A DNA stretch of 49,269 nucleotides from Acididesulfobacillus acetoxydans (GCF_900016645.1 NZ_CDGJ01000115.1); one strand, 5' to 3'. Counted from the stretch's first letter, positions 32,383 to 42,623 are shown. A program made the numbers and translations. The notes: a model not told the origin generated them from the letters alone.

Positions 32383-33234
32383 TTGAATAAGCGGTGGCGC
32401 TCCGTGCGGTTTTGGGCGGAGCTGGCAGGGATTGCCTTGGGGGCTGGGATCTTCGCCTTCAGCGTGCAGGCGTTTATTGTCCAGGCAGGATTAGGCGGGG
32501 GCGGGGTCGGCGGCATTGCCTTGCTGCTTTTCTACACCCTGGGGCTGCCGATAGGCTTGGTCACCTTGGTATTAAATGTCCCGCTTTTCGTTTTGGGCTG
32601 GAAGGAAGTCCATAAGACGTTTGTTTTCAAGACCCTTTACGGTGTCGTGGTTTATTCTGTCCTGCTGGACCTTTTTAAAGGCATCCACCCCCTGGCTCTG
32701 GATGACTTGTTCCTGGGAGCGGTGTACGGCGGGGTTGTCGGCGGAATAGGTTCGGGCATCATTTTCCGTCTGGGAGGGAGCCTGGGCGGAACGGACATCG
32801 TGGCCAAAGTGCTGCAGCGTAAATTCGGCTGGGCCATGGGTACGACTTCACTCATGCTCAATATTGTCGTATTGCTGCTCTCGTGGGCCATTCTTGGACC
32901 CAAGATTGCGCTTTACACCCTGGTTTCCATGTTTGCCTACAGCCGCACGGTGGACGTGATCCAAAGCGGGATTCCCGCCAAAGCGGTGACCATCATCTCG
33001 GAAAAATCAGCCGAGATGGTTCAGCCCATCCTGAGCGATATCGGCCGGGGAGCCACTTTCCTATCCGGCCGGGGGGCTTACTCCGACCGAACCCAGAATA
33101 TCATTATCTGTGTGATCAGTCTGTCGGAATTGGGCAATCTCAAGCGCATCGTGCGGGAGGTTGATCCCCAGGCTTTCCTGATCGTGCAAACCGCTTCGGA
33201 AGTCGTCGGCAAGGGATTTATGTCCATAGAGTAA
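32383..33234 (+). CDS. YitT-family membrane protein (DUF161/DUF2179)
   Basis: A 283-residue protein with about five to six transmembrane helices in the first 200 residues (family landmarks GLGGGGVGGIALLLFY and RLGGSLGGTDIVAKVL). A soluble C-terminal DUF2179 domain (VTIISEKSAEMVQPILSDIGRGATFLSGRGAYS) resembles small-ligand-binding regulatory domains. The family is very common in Firmicutes and its transport role is unproven. Start is TTG 32383 behind GGAGAGG. Monocistronic, with its own promoter. Confidence 0.88.
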   Translation: MNKRWRSVRFWAELAGIALGAGIFAFSVQAFIVQAGLGGGGVGGIALLLFYTLGLPIGLVTLVLNVPLFVLGWKEVHKTFVFKTLYGVVVYSVLLDLFKGIHPLALDDLFLGAVYGGVVGGIGSGIIFRLGGSLGGTDIVAKVLQRKFGWAMGTTSLMLNIVVLLLSWAILGPKIALYTLVSMFAYSRTVDVIQSGIPAKAVTIISEKSAEMVQPILSDIGRGATFLSGRGAYSDRTQNIIICVISLSELGNLKRIVREVDPQAFLIVQTASEVVGKGFMSIE

Positions 33235-33271
33235 ACGATAACAATTGAACAAGGGGGTTCGGGCAAGTGGA

Positions 33272-34327
33272 TTAAGGCGCTGCCGTCGTTTCCCGTGGGG
33301 CTTGTCCGGTGCGCTTAACGGAAATGATCTCGGCCAAAATACTAAGGGCTATTTCGGCCGGGGTTTGTGCGCCGATGTCCAAACCCACGGGCGCTCTGAG
33401 ACGGGCAATGTTTTCAGCCGTGTATCCTTTGTCCCTGAGGTTTGTCACGATTCGCCGAACCTTTGTTTGGCTCCCCAGCATACCGATGTATTTGGCGGGG
33501 TAATTCAGAACTTCGTTCAGGCATTCCTCGTCTTTTTGGTGACTCCAGGTCGCGATTACGACATAGGTGTCGTTTTGGGGCCGGTAATTTTTAATTCCGT
33601 CGACAAATTCCGTGCACAGCACGGATTGAGCTCCGGGGAAAAATTCAGGCCGGACGCAGGTCACCCGGTCGTCGATGACGCTGACCTCAAAGTCAAGCGG
33701 TTTAGCGTAGTAGGCTACTTCCCGTCCCACATGTCCGGCGCCTAAAATAAGGAGCCGCTCCTTTCTGAGAACCGGTTCGACCAACCAGCTTAAAGCCCTG
33801 GTTTCCCAAACCAAGGCTGCTCTGCGTGCGCGGATTTGCGTCAGATCGAGGGTTGTGACCGCTAAGCCGGCCTGAGGCTCGCCTCCAAGGATGTTTCCCC
33901 GGGAGTCCCAGATGGTTTTGGCATACGGCGGAAAAAGAGCGGTAATCAGGACAATTTCCCGGCCGCTTGCCGCGAGCTCTCCGGCATGCTGCCAAAAGCC
34001 GCGGTCCCCTACTTCCTCCAACAAAACATCCAGACTGCCCCCGCAAACCGGCGACAGTTTCGGATTTGCCGTCTGATTGATCCCCAAATGCCGGATTTCG
34101 GGCGGAAAGGTCCCGTTTGTGTTTAAGAGCGCTCTTGCTCCGGCCAGGACCGACTGTTCGGTGCTTCCCCCTCCGATTGTCCCGACTGTTTGGCCGTCTG
34201 CGAAAATCAACATGCGCGTGCCGGGTTCACGCGGGGTTGAGCCTTCCGTGCGGACGATGGTGGCCATAACCGCGTGAACCCGGTTTTTAAAGGTGTCCAA
34301 GATGGAGCGAATGAGCGTGTCATCCAA
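33272..34327 (-). CDS. XdhC/CoxI-family protein
   Basis: A 351-residue protein with an N-terminal XdhC/CoxI domain (HAVMATIVRTEGSTPREPGTRMLI, GTIGGGSTEQSVL, SPVCGGSLDVLLEEV) and a C-terminal Rossmann-fold XdhC domain (LLILGAGHVGREVAYYAKPLDFEVSVIDDR, YIGMLGSQTKVRRI, LRAPVGLDIGAQTPAEIALSILAEI). Known members insert or sulfurate the molybdenum cofactor of xanthine dehydrogenase-type enzymes. Here no molybdoenzyme gene is nearby. Start is TTG 34327, set by AAAGGAG 8 nt upstream; the open frame to 34672 would run across the addB promoter. Confidence 0.9.
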   Translation of the reverse strand: MDDTLIRSILDTFKNRVHAVMATIVRTEGSTPREPGTRMLIFADGQTVGTIGGGSTEQSVLAGARALLNTNGTFPPEIRHLGINQTANPKLSPVCGGSLDVLLEEVGDRGFWQHAGELAASGREIVLITALFPPYAKTIWDSRGNILGGEPQAGLAVTTLDLTQIRARRAALVWETRALSWLVEPVLRKERLLILGAGHVGREVAYYAKPLDFEVSVIDDRVTCVRPEFFPGAQSVLCTEFVDGIKNYRPQNDTYVVIATWSHQKDEECLNEVLNYPAKYIGMLGSQTKVRRIVTNLRDKGYTAENIARLRAPVGLDIGAQTPAEIALSILAEIISVKRTGQAPRETTAAP

Positions 34328-34501
34328 GAAAACCACTCCTTTCACCGGTTGTTCTGGATTTCTATGGCGATTGACGGGGCTGGGCTGTTCCCGGGCTTCT
34401 TGTTTGCGCACCCCTTCAACGCTGATTATATTGTCTTTCCCTTCTATGTTCAACAAGGCGGCAAATGCGGCCGGTAGAGCACGGCCTTGTCCGCTCGCGT
34501 G

Positions 34502-34510
34502 TGTTATAAT
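34502..34510 (+). promoter_or_regulatory. Extended -10 promoter of addBA
   Basis: TGTTATAAT, a perfect extended -10 element, 32 nt before the addB start codon; the -35 region is weak. Confidence 0.6.
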
Positions 34511-34541
34511 CAGAACATAAACGAGAAGGGGGTACGGGCCT

Positions 34542-37500
34542 TTGGCTTTGCGTTTTGTTTTAGGAAGGGCGGGCAGCGGCAAGAGCCATTTTTGCCTTGA
34601 AGAAATCCGTGCCCGAGTGCGGGAAGACCCCGGGGGTGCGGGCCTTTTCTTGCTGGTTCCGGAACAAGCCACTTATCAAATGGAACTGCGCTTGGCGGCC
34701 ACCCCCGATCTGGGGGGAATGCTGAGGGCTCAGGTTTTAAGCTTTCGCCGTCTGGGCTGGCGGGTGCTTTCCGAGGGCGGGGGCGGACTGGGGGCGGCGC
34801 TGGGCGAGTTGGGCAAGCGCATGGTGCTGCGCCGGATCCTCTTGCAGAAGCAAGGGGAGCTGAGTGTTCTGGCCCCATCCGCCAAACGGCAGGGAATGGC
34901 CGACCTTTTGGCGCGCACTATTGCCGGGTGCAAGGCTTACCGGCTAAAGCCGGAGGACCTGAAGCGGACGGCAGAGGCCGCGGACGGGAAGCTGGCGGAG
35001 AAACTCAAAGATCTGGCCTTGATCTTCGGGGAATACGAACAGATGCTGGGAAGGGGATTAAGGGACCCGGACGATGCCCTGATGCTCATGAGCGCCAGAC
35101 TCGCGCAAATCCCCAGCCTGTGTCAAGCCGAGGTCTGGCTGGACGGTTTTAAGGGATTCACTCCCCAAGAACTTGGGGTTATTGAACAGCTGTTGCGGGT
35201 GTGTTCCCTGGTGACTGTCAGTCTGCCCCTGGAGCCGGGATTGCTCGGAAGCGAAGGTCCGGAGCCCGCGCAGGAACTGTTTTTGACACCTTGGCAAACT
35301 TATTTGGCTTTGCAGCGGATCGCGTTTGCCCAGGGTTCGGAAATCCTGACCGGCGTTCATCTCTCCGGTGGGCGCAGGTTCAAGGGTCCGATCTTGAAGC
35401 ATCTGGAACGGTATTATACCTCTTATCCCGTTCAGGTTTATGTTCAACCCGACGGGGATCGGGGCCGGAGGGAAATCCGGATCGCGGCTGCTCCCAATCG
35501 CCGGGCGGAGGTGGAGGGTACGGCGAGGGAAGTCCTCCGTTTGGCCCGGGACGAGGGTTTGCATTGGTACGAGATGGCTTTGCTCACTCGGGACATGCCC
35601 GGGTATGCCCGTATAATTGAAGATGTTTTCCGAGAATATAATATTCCGCTTTTTCTCGATCAAAAAAGGAGTGTGGCTCACCATCCGCTGCCGGAGTTTA
35701 TCCAGAGTGCCTTGGAAACTGTCGCAGGCGGCTGGAGCTTCGAAGCGGTCTTTCGCTGTCTGAAGACCGGCTTTTTCCCCTTGAGCCGAGATGCGGTGGA
35801 TTGTTTGGAAAACTATTGTTTGGAACGGGGTATTTCCGGCAGGCGCTGGTTTGAGGACAGGGAATGGCCGTCATCGCCAACCGGGACGGCCCCGGATGGT
35901 CTGGCACAAGTCCAAAAGGTTGAAAACGAAGTTTCCGCTCGCATAGCCGGAGCGAGGCAGACGGTCCTGCGCTCTTTGGCCCGGTTCAATGAAGGCCTGA
36001 ACGGCGGGGAACCTTTGACGGTTCGCCGGCAGGCGGAAGAAGTCTATGCTTTGCTGGAGGAAATGGAGATTCCCGCGCAGCTGACTCAGCACTCCGCCCT
36101 CGCCGAAGCCTGCGGCCGGATTGAGGAGGGGCGTCTGCAGTTGCAGATGTGGGAGGGAGTGCTCAACGTCCTGGATGAAATGGTTGCCGGCTTGGGCGAA
36201 GAGTGCTTGAGTCTGGAGGACTTCGCCCAGATCTTGGCTTCGGGTACGGAGAACCTGCAACTGGGCTTAATTCCTCCTGCCCTTGATCAGGTTTTGGCGG
36301 GGGCTTTGGAACGCTCGCGCAACCCCGAAGTGAGGGTTCTCTTCCTTTTGGGTGCCAACGAGGGGGTGCTTCCGGCTCGTCCTCAAGAACACGGCATTTT
36401 CGTGGAGTCGGAACGAGAGGAACTGGCACGGTACGGCTTGGAGCTGGCTCCGTCAGGGCAGGTGCGCTGGGCGGATGAACAGTTTTTTCTCTATTCCGCC
36501 TTGACCAGGGCCGGGGAACAAGTTGTGCTCAGCTACTCTTTGAGTGATGAAGATGGTAAAGGTATGTTAGCCGCCCCCATCGTCAAACGCCTGCGCAGCA
36601 TGTTCCCGTTTCTCCGTGAAGAACTTTGGGGGCAAAAAGAGGAAAGTCTCGAGGAAATATGCCGGGCACAGCCGCTGTTTCGGACTTATGCGCTCAAGCT
36701 GGGGGAAGCCGGCGGCGAGTTGCCGCCCTTCTGGCAGGCGGCCCGGCGCTGGTTCCTCTCGCAACCGGAATGGGCGCCTTTGGCAGGGTTGCTGGAAGCG
36801 GGGAAGCCGGAAAGGCGGAAGGAGGAAAACCTTCCGCCGGCTCTGGCCCGCTCCCTCTATGGCCGCAGGCTCAGGCTCAGTGTTTCTCGGCTGGAGATGT
36901 TTAACGGCTGTCCCTTTGCCCATTTTGCCGGTTACGGGCTGCATTTGCGGGAACGGTCGGTTCATCGTTTAGCCGGCCCGGACTTGGGGCTGTTCTTCCA
37001 TCGCCTGTTACATGACTTTGCCCGGACCGTCCGCCGGGAGGGATTGGACTGGGGTCGGCTCAGTCAAGAGGAATCCTGGCAAATACTCAGCCGGTTGACA
37101 GATTTGGCGGCCCCGGAGCTCCAACATGAAATTCTGCTTAGCAGTGCCCGCTATCGCTTCTTGACTCGGAGACTGCAAAAGACCGTGCATCGGGCCGTCT
37201 CTGTCTTGGCGGAACATGCCCGGCGGGGTTGTTTCGTGCCTGTGAGTTTGGAGTTGCCCTTCGGTGAGTCGGGGTTGCCGACCGCTGAAATTCCTTTATC
37301 CGGAGATAACTCGCTGCGTTTGGTGGGACAGATTGACCGTGTCGACGCGGCCTGTCTGGAGGGAAAAGTCTACCTGCGGGTCGTCGACTACAAGTCGCAC
37401 GAGCAGGTTTTGAGTTTGGAGAGAGTCTACCATGGTTTGAGCGTACAGTTGATTACCTATTTGGATGCCGCTCTCCAAGGCGCAGGAGTGCTTTTACGCC

Positions 37501-38090
37501 GGACCGCTGAAATTTTGGGGCCGGAAGCGGCTCAGGCGGGGGAGGTTTTGCCGGCGGGTTTCCTCTATTTCCCGGTAGTCGACCCCGTGCTTGATCACGA
37601 ACTGCCGCTGGCGGACGACGAGCTGGAGGAACGAAGGCTGAAGGCCATTAAAGTTGACGGTTACCTTTTGGCGGATCAGGCGGTATTGCAAGCTATGGAC
37701 CGACGTCTGGCCGAAGGCGAGTCCGATCTCTTGCGCCTGAAAATGAATAAGGACGGTACTCTGAGGCAGGGAGGCAAAGTCTTGAGCAGTGAGGAGTTTG
37801 CCCTTTTGCGCACACATCTTGGGCGGGTTGTCAGAGACGCGGGAGAGCGGATTCTGGCAGGGGAAATCGGGATCCGTCCCTTCAAGCTGGGCCAGGCGAC
37901 CGCTTGCCGCTATTGTTCGTACCGGCCGGTGTGCCATTTTGAAGAGGGCTACCGCCATCTGCCCAAGCTCGCGAACGCGGAGATTTGGCAAAGACTGCGG
38001 GAGGACGCCGCCGCCGGAAAACCCGCTCCGGGGCAGCCCGAGGGATCGGATGCCGAAGAACTGTTTTGGTTAGAGGAGACGAGAGAATGA
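34542..38090 (+). CDS. addB: ATP-dependent helicase/nuclease subunit AddB
   Basis: A 1182-residue subunit of the AddAB helicase-nuclease, which resects double-strand breaks and loads RecA. The N-terminus has the P-loop GRAGSGKS. The C-terminal RecB-type nuclease has VVDYKSHEQV, and four Cys expected to hold a [4Fe-4S] cluster occur in FNGCPFAHFA and ACRYCSYRPVCHF. Length agrees with the family. Start is TTG 34542 after GAAGGGGG; a TTG two codons on is possible. Its stop overlaps the addA start (ATGA), so the two are coupled. Confidence 0.94.
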   Translation: MALRFVLGRAGSGKSHFCLEEIRARVREDPGGAGLFLLVPEQATYQMELRLAATPDLGGMLRAQVLSFRRLGWRVLSEGGGGLGAALGELGKRMVLRRILLQKQGELSVLAPSAKRQGMADLLARTIAGCKAYRLKPEDLKRTAEAADGKLAEKLKDLALIFGEYEQMLGRGLRDPDDALMLMSARLAQIPSLCQAEVWLDGFKGFTPQELGVIEQLLRVCSLVTVSLPLEPGLLGSEGPEPAQELFLTPWQTYLALQRIAFAQGSEILTGVHLSGGRRFKGPILKHLERYYTSYPVQVYVQPDGDRGRREIRIAAAPNRRAEVEGTAREVLRLARDEGLHWYEMALLTRDMPGYARIIEDVFREYNIPLFLDQKRSVAHHPLPEFIQSALETVAGGWSFEAVFRCLKTGFFPLSRDAVDCLENYCLERGISGRRWFEDREWPSSPTGTAPDGLAQVQKVENEVSARIAGARQTVLRSLARFNEGLNGGEPLTVRRQAEEVYALLEEMEIPAQLTQHSALAEACGRIEEGRLQLQMWEGVLNVLDEMVAGLGEECLSLEDFAQILASGTENLQLGLIPPALDQVLAGALERSRNPEVRVLFLLGANEGVLPARPQEHGIFVESEREELARYGLELAPSGQVRWADEQFFLYSALTRAGEQVVLSYSLSDEDGKGMLAAPIVKRLRSMFPFLREELWGQKEESLEEICRAQPLFRTYALKLGEAGGELPPFWQAARRWFLSQPEWAPLAGLLEAGKPERRKEENLPPALARSLYGRRLRLSVSRLEMFNGCPFAHFAGYGLHLRERSVHRLAGPDLGLFFHRLLHDFARTVRREGLDWGRLSQEESWQILSRLTDLAAPELQHEILLSSARYRFLTRRLQKTVHRAVSVLAEHARRGCFVPVSLELPFGESGLPTAEIPLSGDNSLRLVGQIDRVDAACLEGKVYLRVVDYKSHEQVLSLERVYHGLSVQLITYLDAALQGAGVLLRRTAEILGPEAAQAGEVLPAGFLYFPVVDPVLDHELPLADDELEERRLKAIKVDGYLLADQAVLQAMDRRLAEGESDLLRLKMNKDGTLRQGGKVLSSEEFALLRTHLGRVVRDAGERILAGEIGIRPFKLGQATACRYCSYRPVCHFEEGYRHLPKLANAEIWQRLREDAAAGKPAPGQPEGSDAEELFWLEETRE

Positions 38091-41000
38091 GCGAGAAAAA
38101 GTGGACGCCGGAACAGGAAGCAGCCATCGGGGAGCGGGGTGAAATCCTGGTGGCGGCGGCGGCCGGTTCCGGCAAGACCGCAGTCCTGGTGGAACGGTTG
38201 CTGAGGCGTATTTTGGACCGGGCGCAGGCAGTGGACGTGGACCGGTTTCTGGTGGTAACTTTTACCAAGGCGGCTGCTCAGGAAATGCGCGCCAGAATAC
38301 GCCAAACTTTGGAAGATCGGCTTTTCGCCGAGAGTACTCCGGAGGATTCGCAACGCCTGCAGCGTCAATTAAATCTCTTGCCCAGGGCGGAGATTACGAA
38401 TTTGCACGCTTTCTGCCTTGATCTGATCCGTCGCTATTTTTACTTCCTGGAGTTGGATCCCGACCTGAGGGTGGCAGGCGAGGAGGAGATTGGGATCCTG
38501 AAGCAAGATGTGTTGGCCGCCGTTTTCGAGGCCAACTATGAGGCGGGGGACCCCGTCTTTCTCGAGTTGGTCGAAGGGTTTGGCTCAGACCGGGGGGACG
38601 AGCCCCTGATGGCGGAAGTGCTGCGTCTTTACGAGTTCGCCCGCAGTCAGCCTGAGCCGGAGGCTTGGTTGGGCAGCCTGTGCCGGGCCTACTCTTGGGC
38701 GGATGAGTTTGCCTTGCTCGGGAGTCCTTGGGGGCAAAGTGTGAAAGAGGGCATCAGGGACAGGTTAGCGGAGATCATCTCCTTGTTAAGCCAGGCAGAA
38801 ACTTTGGCCTTGAGGGCGGATGGTCCGTCCAATTACCGGGAAACCCTGGCGGCAGACCGGGAGCAAATGCGGGAACTTATGCGGATCGTCGCGGAGGAGA
38901 AATGGGGGCTTTTTGCTAAGGCGATTGAGAATGTGCGTTTCGGCCGCCTGCCCGGGCGGCGCGGGAACAAGAATTCCCAACTGACTGAAGAGGTCAAGCA
39001 TTGGCGTGACGCCGCCAAGAAGAGCTTTGAGGCTTGGAAAAAGGAGAGGGTTTGGCAACTGTCCGACCAGGTGCGGGGCCTGAATAAAATGGCTCGTCCG
39101 GTCGATGGGCTGGTGCGATTGACCGGCGCTTTTGCCGCGGCTTTGGCCCGGGCTAAACGTCAACGCAACATCATGGATTTCGAGGACTTGGAACACTTTG
39201 CCTTGCGTCTCCTGACAGACCGCAACGGGGTTGCGGAGACTTTGCGGAAGGAATACGCGGAAATCTTGGTCGATGAATATCAGGACATTAATGCGGTCCA
39301 GGAAAGGATCATCCGGTGTATCGCCGGCACCGGGAAAGACCTTTTCCTGGTGGGAGATGTGAAGCAGAGTATTTACCGTTTTCGCATGGCCGATCCGGGC
39401 CTTTTTCTGGCCAAATACCGTACTTTTCCCCATTGGCGCGGTCCGGGCCTGCCGAGGGAGTCTCAGTCTCTGGTCATTGACCTGGCCAAGAATTTTCGCA
39501 GCCGGCGGGAAATTGTGGCTGGGGTCAACTTTCTTTTTCGTCAGATTATGACAGAGGAAGCGGGAGAGATCGCCTATGATGAACGGGCGGCCTTGCGGTA
39601 CGGGGCGGCTTATGCCGGGAGCACGCCGGGCTTAACCACAGCGGAGGGCCCGATCGAGGTTCACTTGCTGTCTCCGCAAAACCCGGCGGCGCAGTCCGGC
39701 GGAGGCGGCACTGAGGTAACCGGCGCAGGGGAACATGAGGCCGCAGATAAAGCAGGCGCAGTGGAAAAGGGTGTCGCAGATAAAGCCGGTGCTGCCGAAA
39801 CCTCGGCCGGAGGGGACGGGGAACCTCCCGAAGAGGAAGAAAGGGACTCCAACCGTCAGGAGGCATTCCTGGTGGCACGAAGAATCCGGACCATGGTCGA
39901 ACAGGGCGGCGAGTTCAAAGTCTATGACGCCGAGTTGAAAAGGTACCGGGGGGTGCGCTACAGCGACATCGTCGTCCTGCAGCGTTCTCAGGCCTCAGTC
40001 GGACCGCTTTATGTGGAGGAGTTCAACCGGGCCGGCGTTCCGGTTTTTGCTGAAACGGGAAGCGGCTATTTCGCGGCCGGCGAAGTGGAAACGGTTATCT
40101 CTCTCTTGCGGGTCATCGATAACCCGAGGCAGGATATTCCGCTGGCAGCGGTGCTCCGGTCGGCTTTCGCGGGCTTCAACGGCAGCGAGCTCGGCAAATT
40201 GCGGGCCCTTTGGCCCGAGGGGGACTTTTACGAACCTTTGACCTTGGCGGCCCGGGCCGGAGAGCTGGAGGGGATCGCCGGACCGGGGACCTTGGAGGCG
40301 GGGCAATCCCGGGCAGAGATTGACCGGGATAACGGCTCCGGGAGGGAGAGATGCCCGGGGCTGGGTGATTATCCCGGAAGGGAAGATGATCTTGGGACAG
40401 AGACTTACATTGGGAGGGAAGATGATTCCGAGATGAGTCACCGGCCCACTTGGCCCGTGCTCTTGGAGCGGGCACACGGCCTGCCCCGGGAGGTTAAGGA
40501 GAAAGCGGTTAGATTTTGGCGCCGTCTTCGGAGTTGGCGTGATTACTCTGTCTACAATTCCTTAGCGGATCTTATCACTCTCATTTACCGGGAAACGGGT
40601 TATCCCGCCTACTGCGGGACTCTCCCGGGCGGGGCCCAGCGCCTGGCTAACCTCGAGGCCCTCTATGATCGGGCTTGCCAATTTGAACAAACGCATTATC
40701 GCGGACTGTTCCGCTTTCTGCGTTTCCTTGAGCGCTTTCGGGAAGAGGGGCAGGACATGGGGCAGGCCAGAAATCTGAGCGAGAAGGAAAACGTCGTGCG
40801 GCTCATGACGGTTCACGCCAGCAAAGGTTTGGAGTTTCCCGTGGTTTTTGTAGTGGGTTTGGGCCGGGCTTTCAATACGATCAACCTGGCGGGGACGGTG
40901 CTCATCCATCCAGATCTCGGCTTGGGCCTTCCGATTCTGGATTTTGAACACCGTGTGCGCTACCCTTCTTTTATCCATCAGGCGCTGCGCCAGCGCTTGA

Positions 41001-42568
41001 GCAGGGACTTTCTGGCAGAGGAGCTGAGGCTCCTTTACGTCGCTCTCACGCGGGCCAAGGAGAAACTCCTTCTTTACGGCAGCATTGCCAATCTTGACCG
41101 AACTCTGGCGCAATGGCGCTCCGAGGCGGGACACGGAGAAGACCCACTGCCGGCCGGCCGGTTGCGCGGAGCCCGCAGATTTTTGGATTGGATCGGGCCG
41201 GCTTTGGCCCGGCATCCACAACAGCCTTTCGGGTCAGCGGCGGGACGCGCCGAAGGCGCGTTTGCCGGGGAGGATTCCGTCTGGCAGGTCTTCATTCACC
41301 GGGGCTGCGGGGAAGAGGAACGGGCTTTGGGCGAAGTGACGGGAGACTCCGCTGTCTTGAGCAAGGATGGAAAGGCCGCTACGGCGGACGCCCGGGAAGG
41401 GGATGGTGTGCACGGCAGGCCAGTCCTCGGGGTCGAGGAAAGACAAGGCGAAGTGACAGCCGGGGAGCAGACGAGAGAGGCGTCGGATGCTCAGGAAGGG
41501 GGCGCGGCTCCCGACGGGGCCGTTTACGGGTCCGGGAACAGGGCGGAAGAAGGAACGGTTGGGGACGCCGCGCAAAAGCCTGAGCGGGAGTACGCGCAAA
41601 AGCCTGAGGACGAGTACGCGCAAAAGCCTGAGGACGAGTACGCGCAAAAACCTGAGGACGAGTACGCGCAAAAACCTGAGCAGGGGTACGCGGAAAAAGC
41701 CGTTAAGGATTATGAGACGGAGATTGCCAGACGACTGGCTTGGGTCTATCCGTGGCAAAAGGAAGCGGTCGAACCGGCTAAGACGAGTGTCAGTGAATTG
41801 AAACGCCGCCAATTTGAGGAATCTGCGGACGGGGATGGCTTGTCCCCGCATCCGGGAGCGGCTCGGCCGGTCCTGAGACCTAAATTTCTGCAGGGGGAAA
41901 AAGAGCCGACAGCCGCCGAACGGGGAATTGCCCTGCACAGCGCCATGCAGCACATTCCGCTGGCGCTCTGGGCGGAGCGTTTGGCGGGCAGGCCGACGGG
42001 GGCAAGACCATCCGTCCTGGCTCGACTGGTGGGCGACTACCGGCATTTTTTGGCGGAGAAAGAAATCCTTGAACCCCAACAAGCGGCTTCACTGCCTTGG
42101 GGAAGTATCGTGCGTTTCTTCTGCGGCCCTTTGGGAGAACGTATGCTCACCGCGCAAGAAGTGAGGCGGGAGGTTCCCTTCACCTTGGCGCTGCCGACGG
42201 AAGCAGGCGGTTTGCCCCAGTTGGTTCAAGGGGTAATGGATGCCCTGATCTTTCCGGTGAACCCCGAGCCCGGCTGCGGCAGGCAGAAGGTCGAATTGGT
42301 CGATTACAAAACCGATCATTTGCCGGCAGGCGGACGGAGCCAGACGAGAGCGGTCGGCGATGGAGATGAGAGTTCGGGTCCGGAGGTAAGCGACGAAGTG
42401 AGGAAGATCTTGAAGGAACGGTATAGTCTGCAGATGGCTTATTATCTCGCCGCCGCGGAAAAGCTTCTGCGGGTGGAAGTGGAGCGGGTCACACTCTACG
42501 CTTTCGGGCCGGAGCGGGAAGTGGTGCTTCCCCTTGCTCCCCTGCGGGCTTTGCTCCGGAAAGAGTAA
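38087..42568 (+). CDS. addA: ATP-dependent helicase/nuclease subunit AddA, enlarged by low-complexity inserts
   Basis: A 1493-residue UvrD-type helicase with a C-terminal nuclease, partner of AddB. Motifs in order: Walker A AAAGSGKTAVLVERL near residue 22, ITNLHAFCLDLIRRY, LVDEYQDINAVQERII, GDVKQSIYRFRMADPGLF, VRLMTVHASKGLEFPVVFVVG, LLYVALTRAKEKLLLYG and nuclease VELVDYKTDHLPAG. AddA proteins are usually about 1200-1250 residues. The excess lies in three acidic, Gly/Ala/Glu-rich inserts at about residues 531-595, 724-785 and 1071-1225, the last containing five copies of an eight-residue repeat. All helicase and nuclease motifs are intact, so it is expected to be active. ATG 38087 overlaps the addB stop. 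Confidence 0.93.
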   Translation: MSEKKWTPEQEAAIGERGEILVAAAAGSGKTAVLVERLLRRILDRAQAVDVDRFLVVTFTKAAAQEMRARIRQTLEDRLFAESTPEDSQRLQRQLNLLPRAEITNLHAFCLDLIRRYFYFLELDPDLRVAGEEEIGILKQDVLAAVFEANYEAGDPVFLELVEGFGSDRGDEPLMAEVLRLYEFARSQPEPEAWLGSLCRAYSWADEFALLGSPWGQSVKEGIRDRLAEIISLLSQAETLALRADGPSNYRETLAADREQMRELMRIVAEEKWGLFAKAIENVRFGRLPGRRGNKNSQLTEEVKHWRDAAKKSFEAWKKERVWQLSDQVRGLNKMARPVDGLVRLTGAFAAALARAKRQRNIMDFEDLEHFALRLLTDRNGVAETLRKEYAEILVDEYQDINAVQERIIRCIAGTGKDLFLVGDVKQSIYRFRMADPGLFLAKYRTFPHWRGPGLPRESQSLVIDLAKNFRSRREIVAGVNFLFRQIMTEEAGEIAYDERAALRYGAAYAGSTPGLTTAEGPIEVHLLSPQNPAAQSGGGGTEVTGAGEHEAADKAGAVEKGVADKAGAAETSAGGDGEPPEEEERDSNRQEAFLVARRIRTMVEQGGEFKVYDAELKRYRGVRYSDIVVLQRSQASVGPLYVEEFNRAGVPVFAETGSGYFAAGEVETVISLLRVIDNPRQDIPLAAVLRSAFAGFNGSELGKLRALWPEGDFYEPLTLAARAGELEGIAGPGTLEAGQSRAEIDRDNGSGRERCPGLGDYPGREDDLGTETYIGREDDSEMSHRPTWPVLLERAHGLPREVKEKAVRFWRRLRSWRDYSVYNSLADLITLIYRETGYPAYCGTLPGGAQRLANLEALYDRACQFEQTHYRGLFRFLRFLERFREEGQDMGQARNLSEKENVVRLMTVHASKGLEFPVVFVVGLGRAFNTINLAGTVLIHPDLGLGLPILDFEHRVRYPSFIHQALRQRLSRDFLAEELRLLYVALTRAKEKLLLYGSIANLDRTLAQWRSEAGHGEDPLPAGRLRGARRFLDWIGPALARHPQQPFGSAAGRAEGAFAGEDSVWQVFIHRGCGEEERALGEVTGDSAVLSKDGKAATADAREGDGVHGRPVLGVEERQGEVTAGEQTREASDAQEGGAAPDGAVYGSGNRAEEGTVGDAAQKPEREYAQKPEDEYAQKPEDEYAQKPEDEYAQKPEQGYAEKAVKDYETEIARRLAWVYPWQKEAVEPAKTSVSELKRRQFEESADGDGLSPHPGAARPVLRPKFLQGEKEPTAAERGIALHSAMQHIPLALWAERLAGRPTGARPSVLARLVGDYRHFLAEKEILEPQQAASLPWGSIVRFFCGPLGERMLTAQEVRREVPFTLALPTEAGGLPQLVQGVMDALIFPVNPEPGCGRQKVELVDYKTDHLPAGGRSQTRAVGDGDESSGPEVSDEVRKILKERYSLQMAYYLAAAEKLLRVEVERVTLYAFGPEREVVLPLAPLRALLRKE
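41573..41692 (+). repeat. Five in-frame 24-bp repeats in addA
   Basis: Five tandem 24-bp units encode QKPExEYA-type octapeptides (three are QKPEDEYA, the first and last diverge). They lie in frame at residues 1163-1202 of AddA, inside the longest insert between the helicase core and the nuclease domain. High DNA identity between units suggests recent slippage expansion. Confidence 0.9.
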
Positions 42569-42594
42569 AAAGAGCAAGGCCTTTGCATAACCCC

Positions 42595-42623
42595 TTAACG
42601 TTGACGCAAAATTTTGGTATGAT
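42595..42623 (+). promoter_or_regulatory. Promoter of the methylmalonyl-CoA operon
   Basis: TTAACG (42595-42600), 17-bp spacer, TATGAT (42618-42623) with the extended TGG. It leaves a 5' leader of about 85 nt before the mutase gene. Confidence 0.6.

Noticed and set aside
41573..41692. CRISPR-like repeats
   Set aside because: The 24-bp units are contiguous, have no spacers and are in frame within addA.
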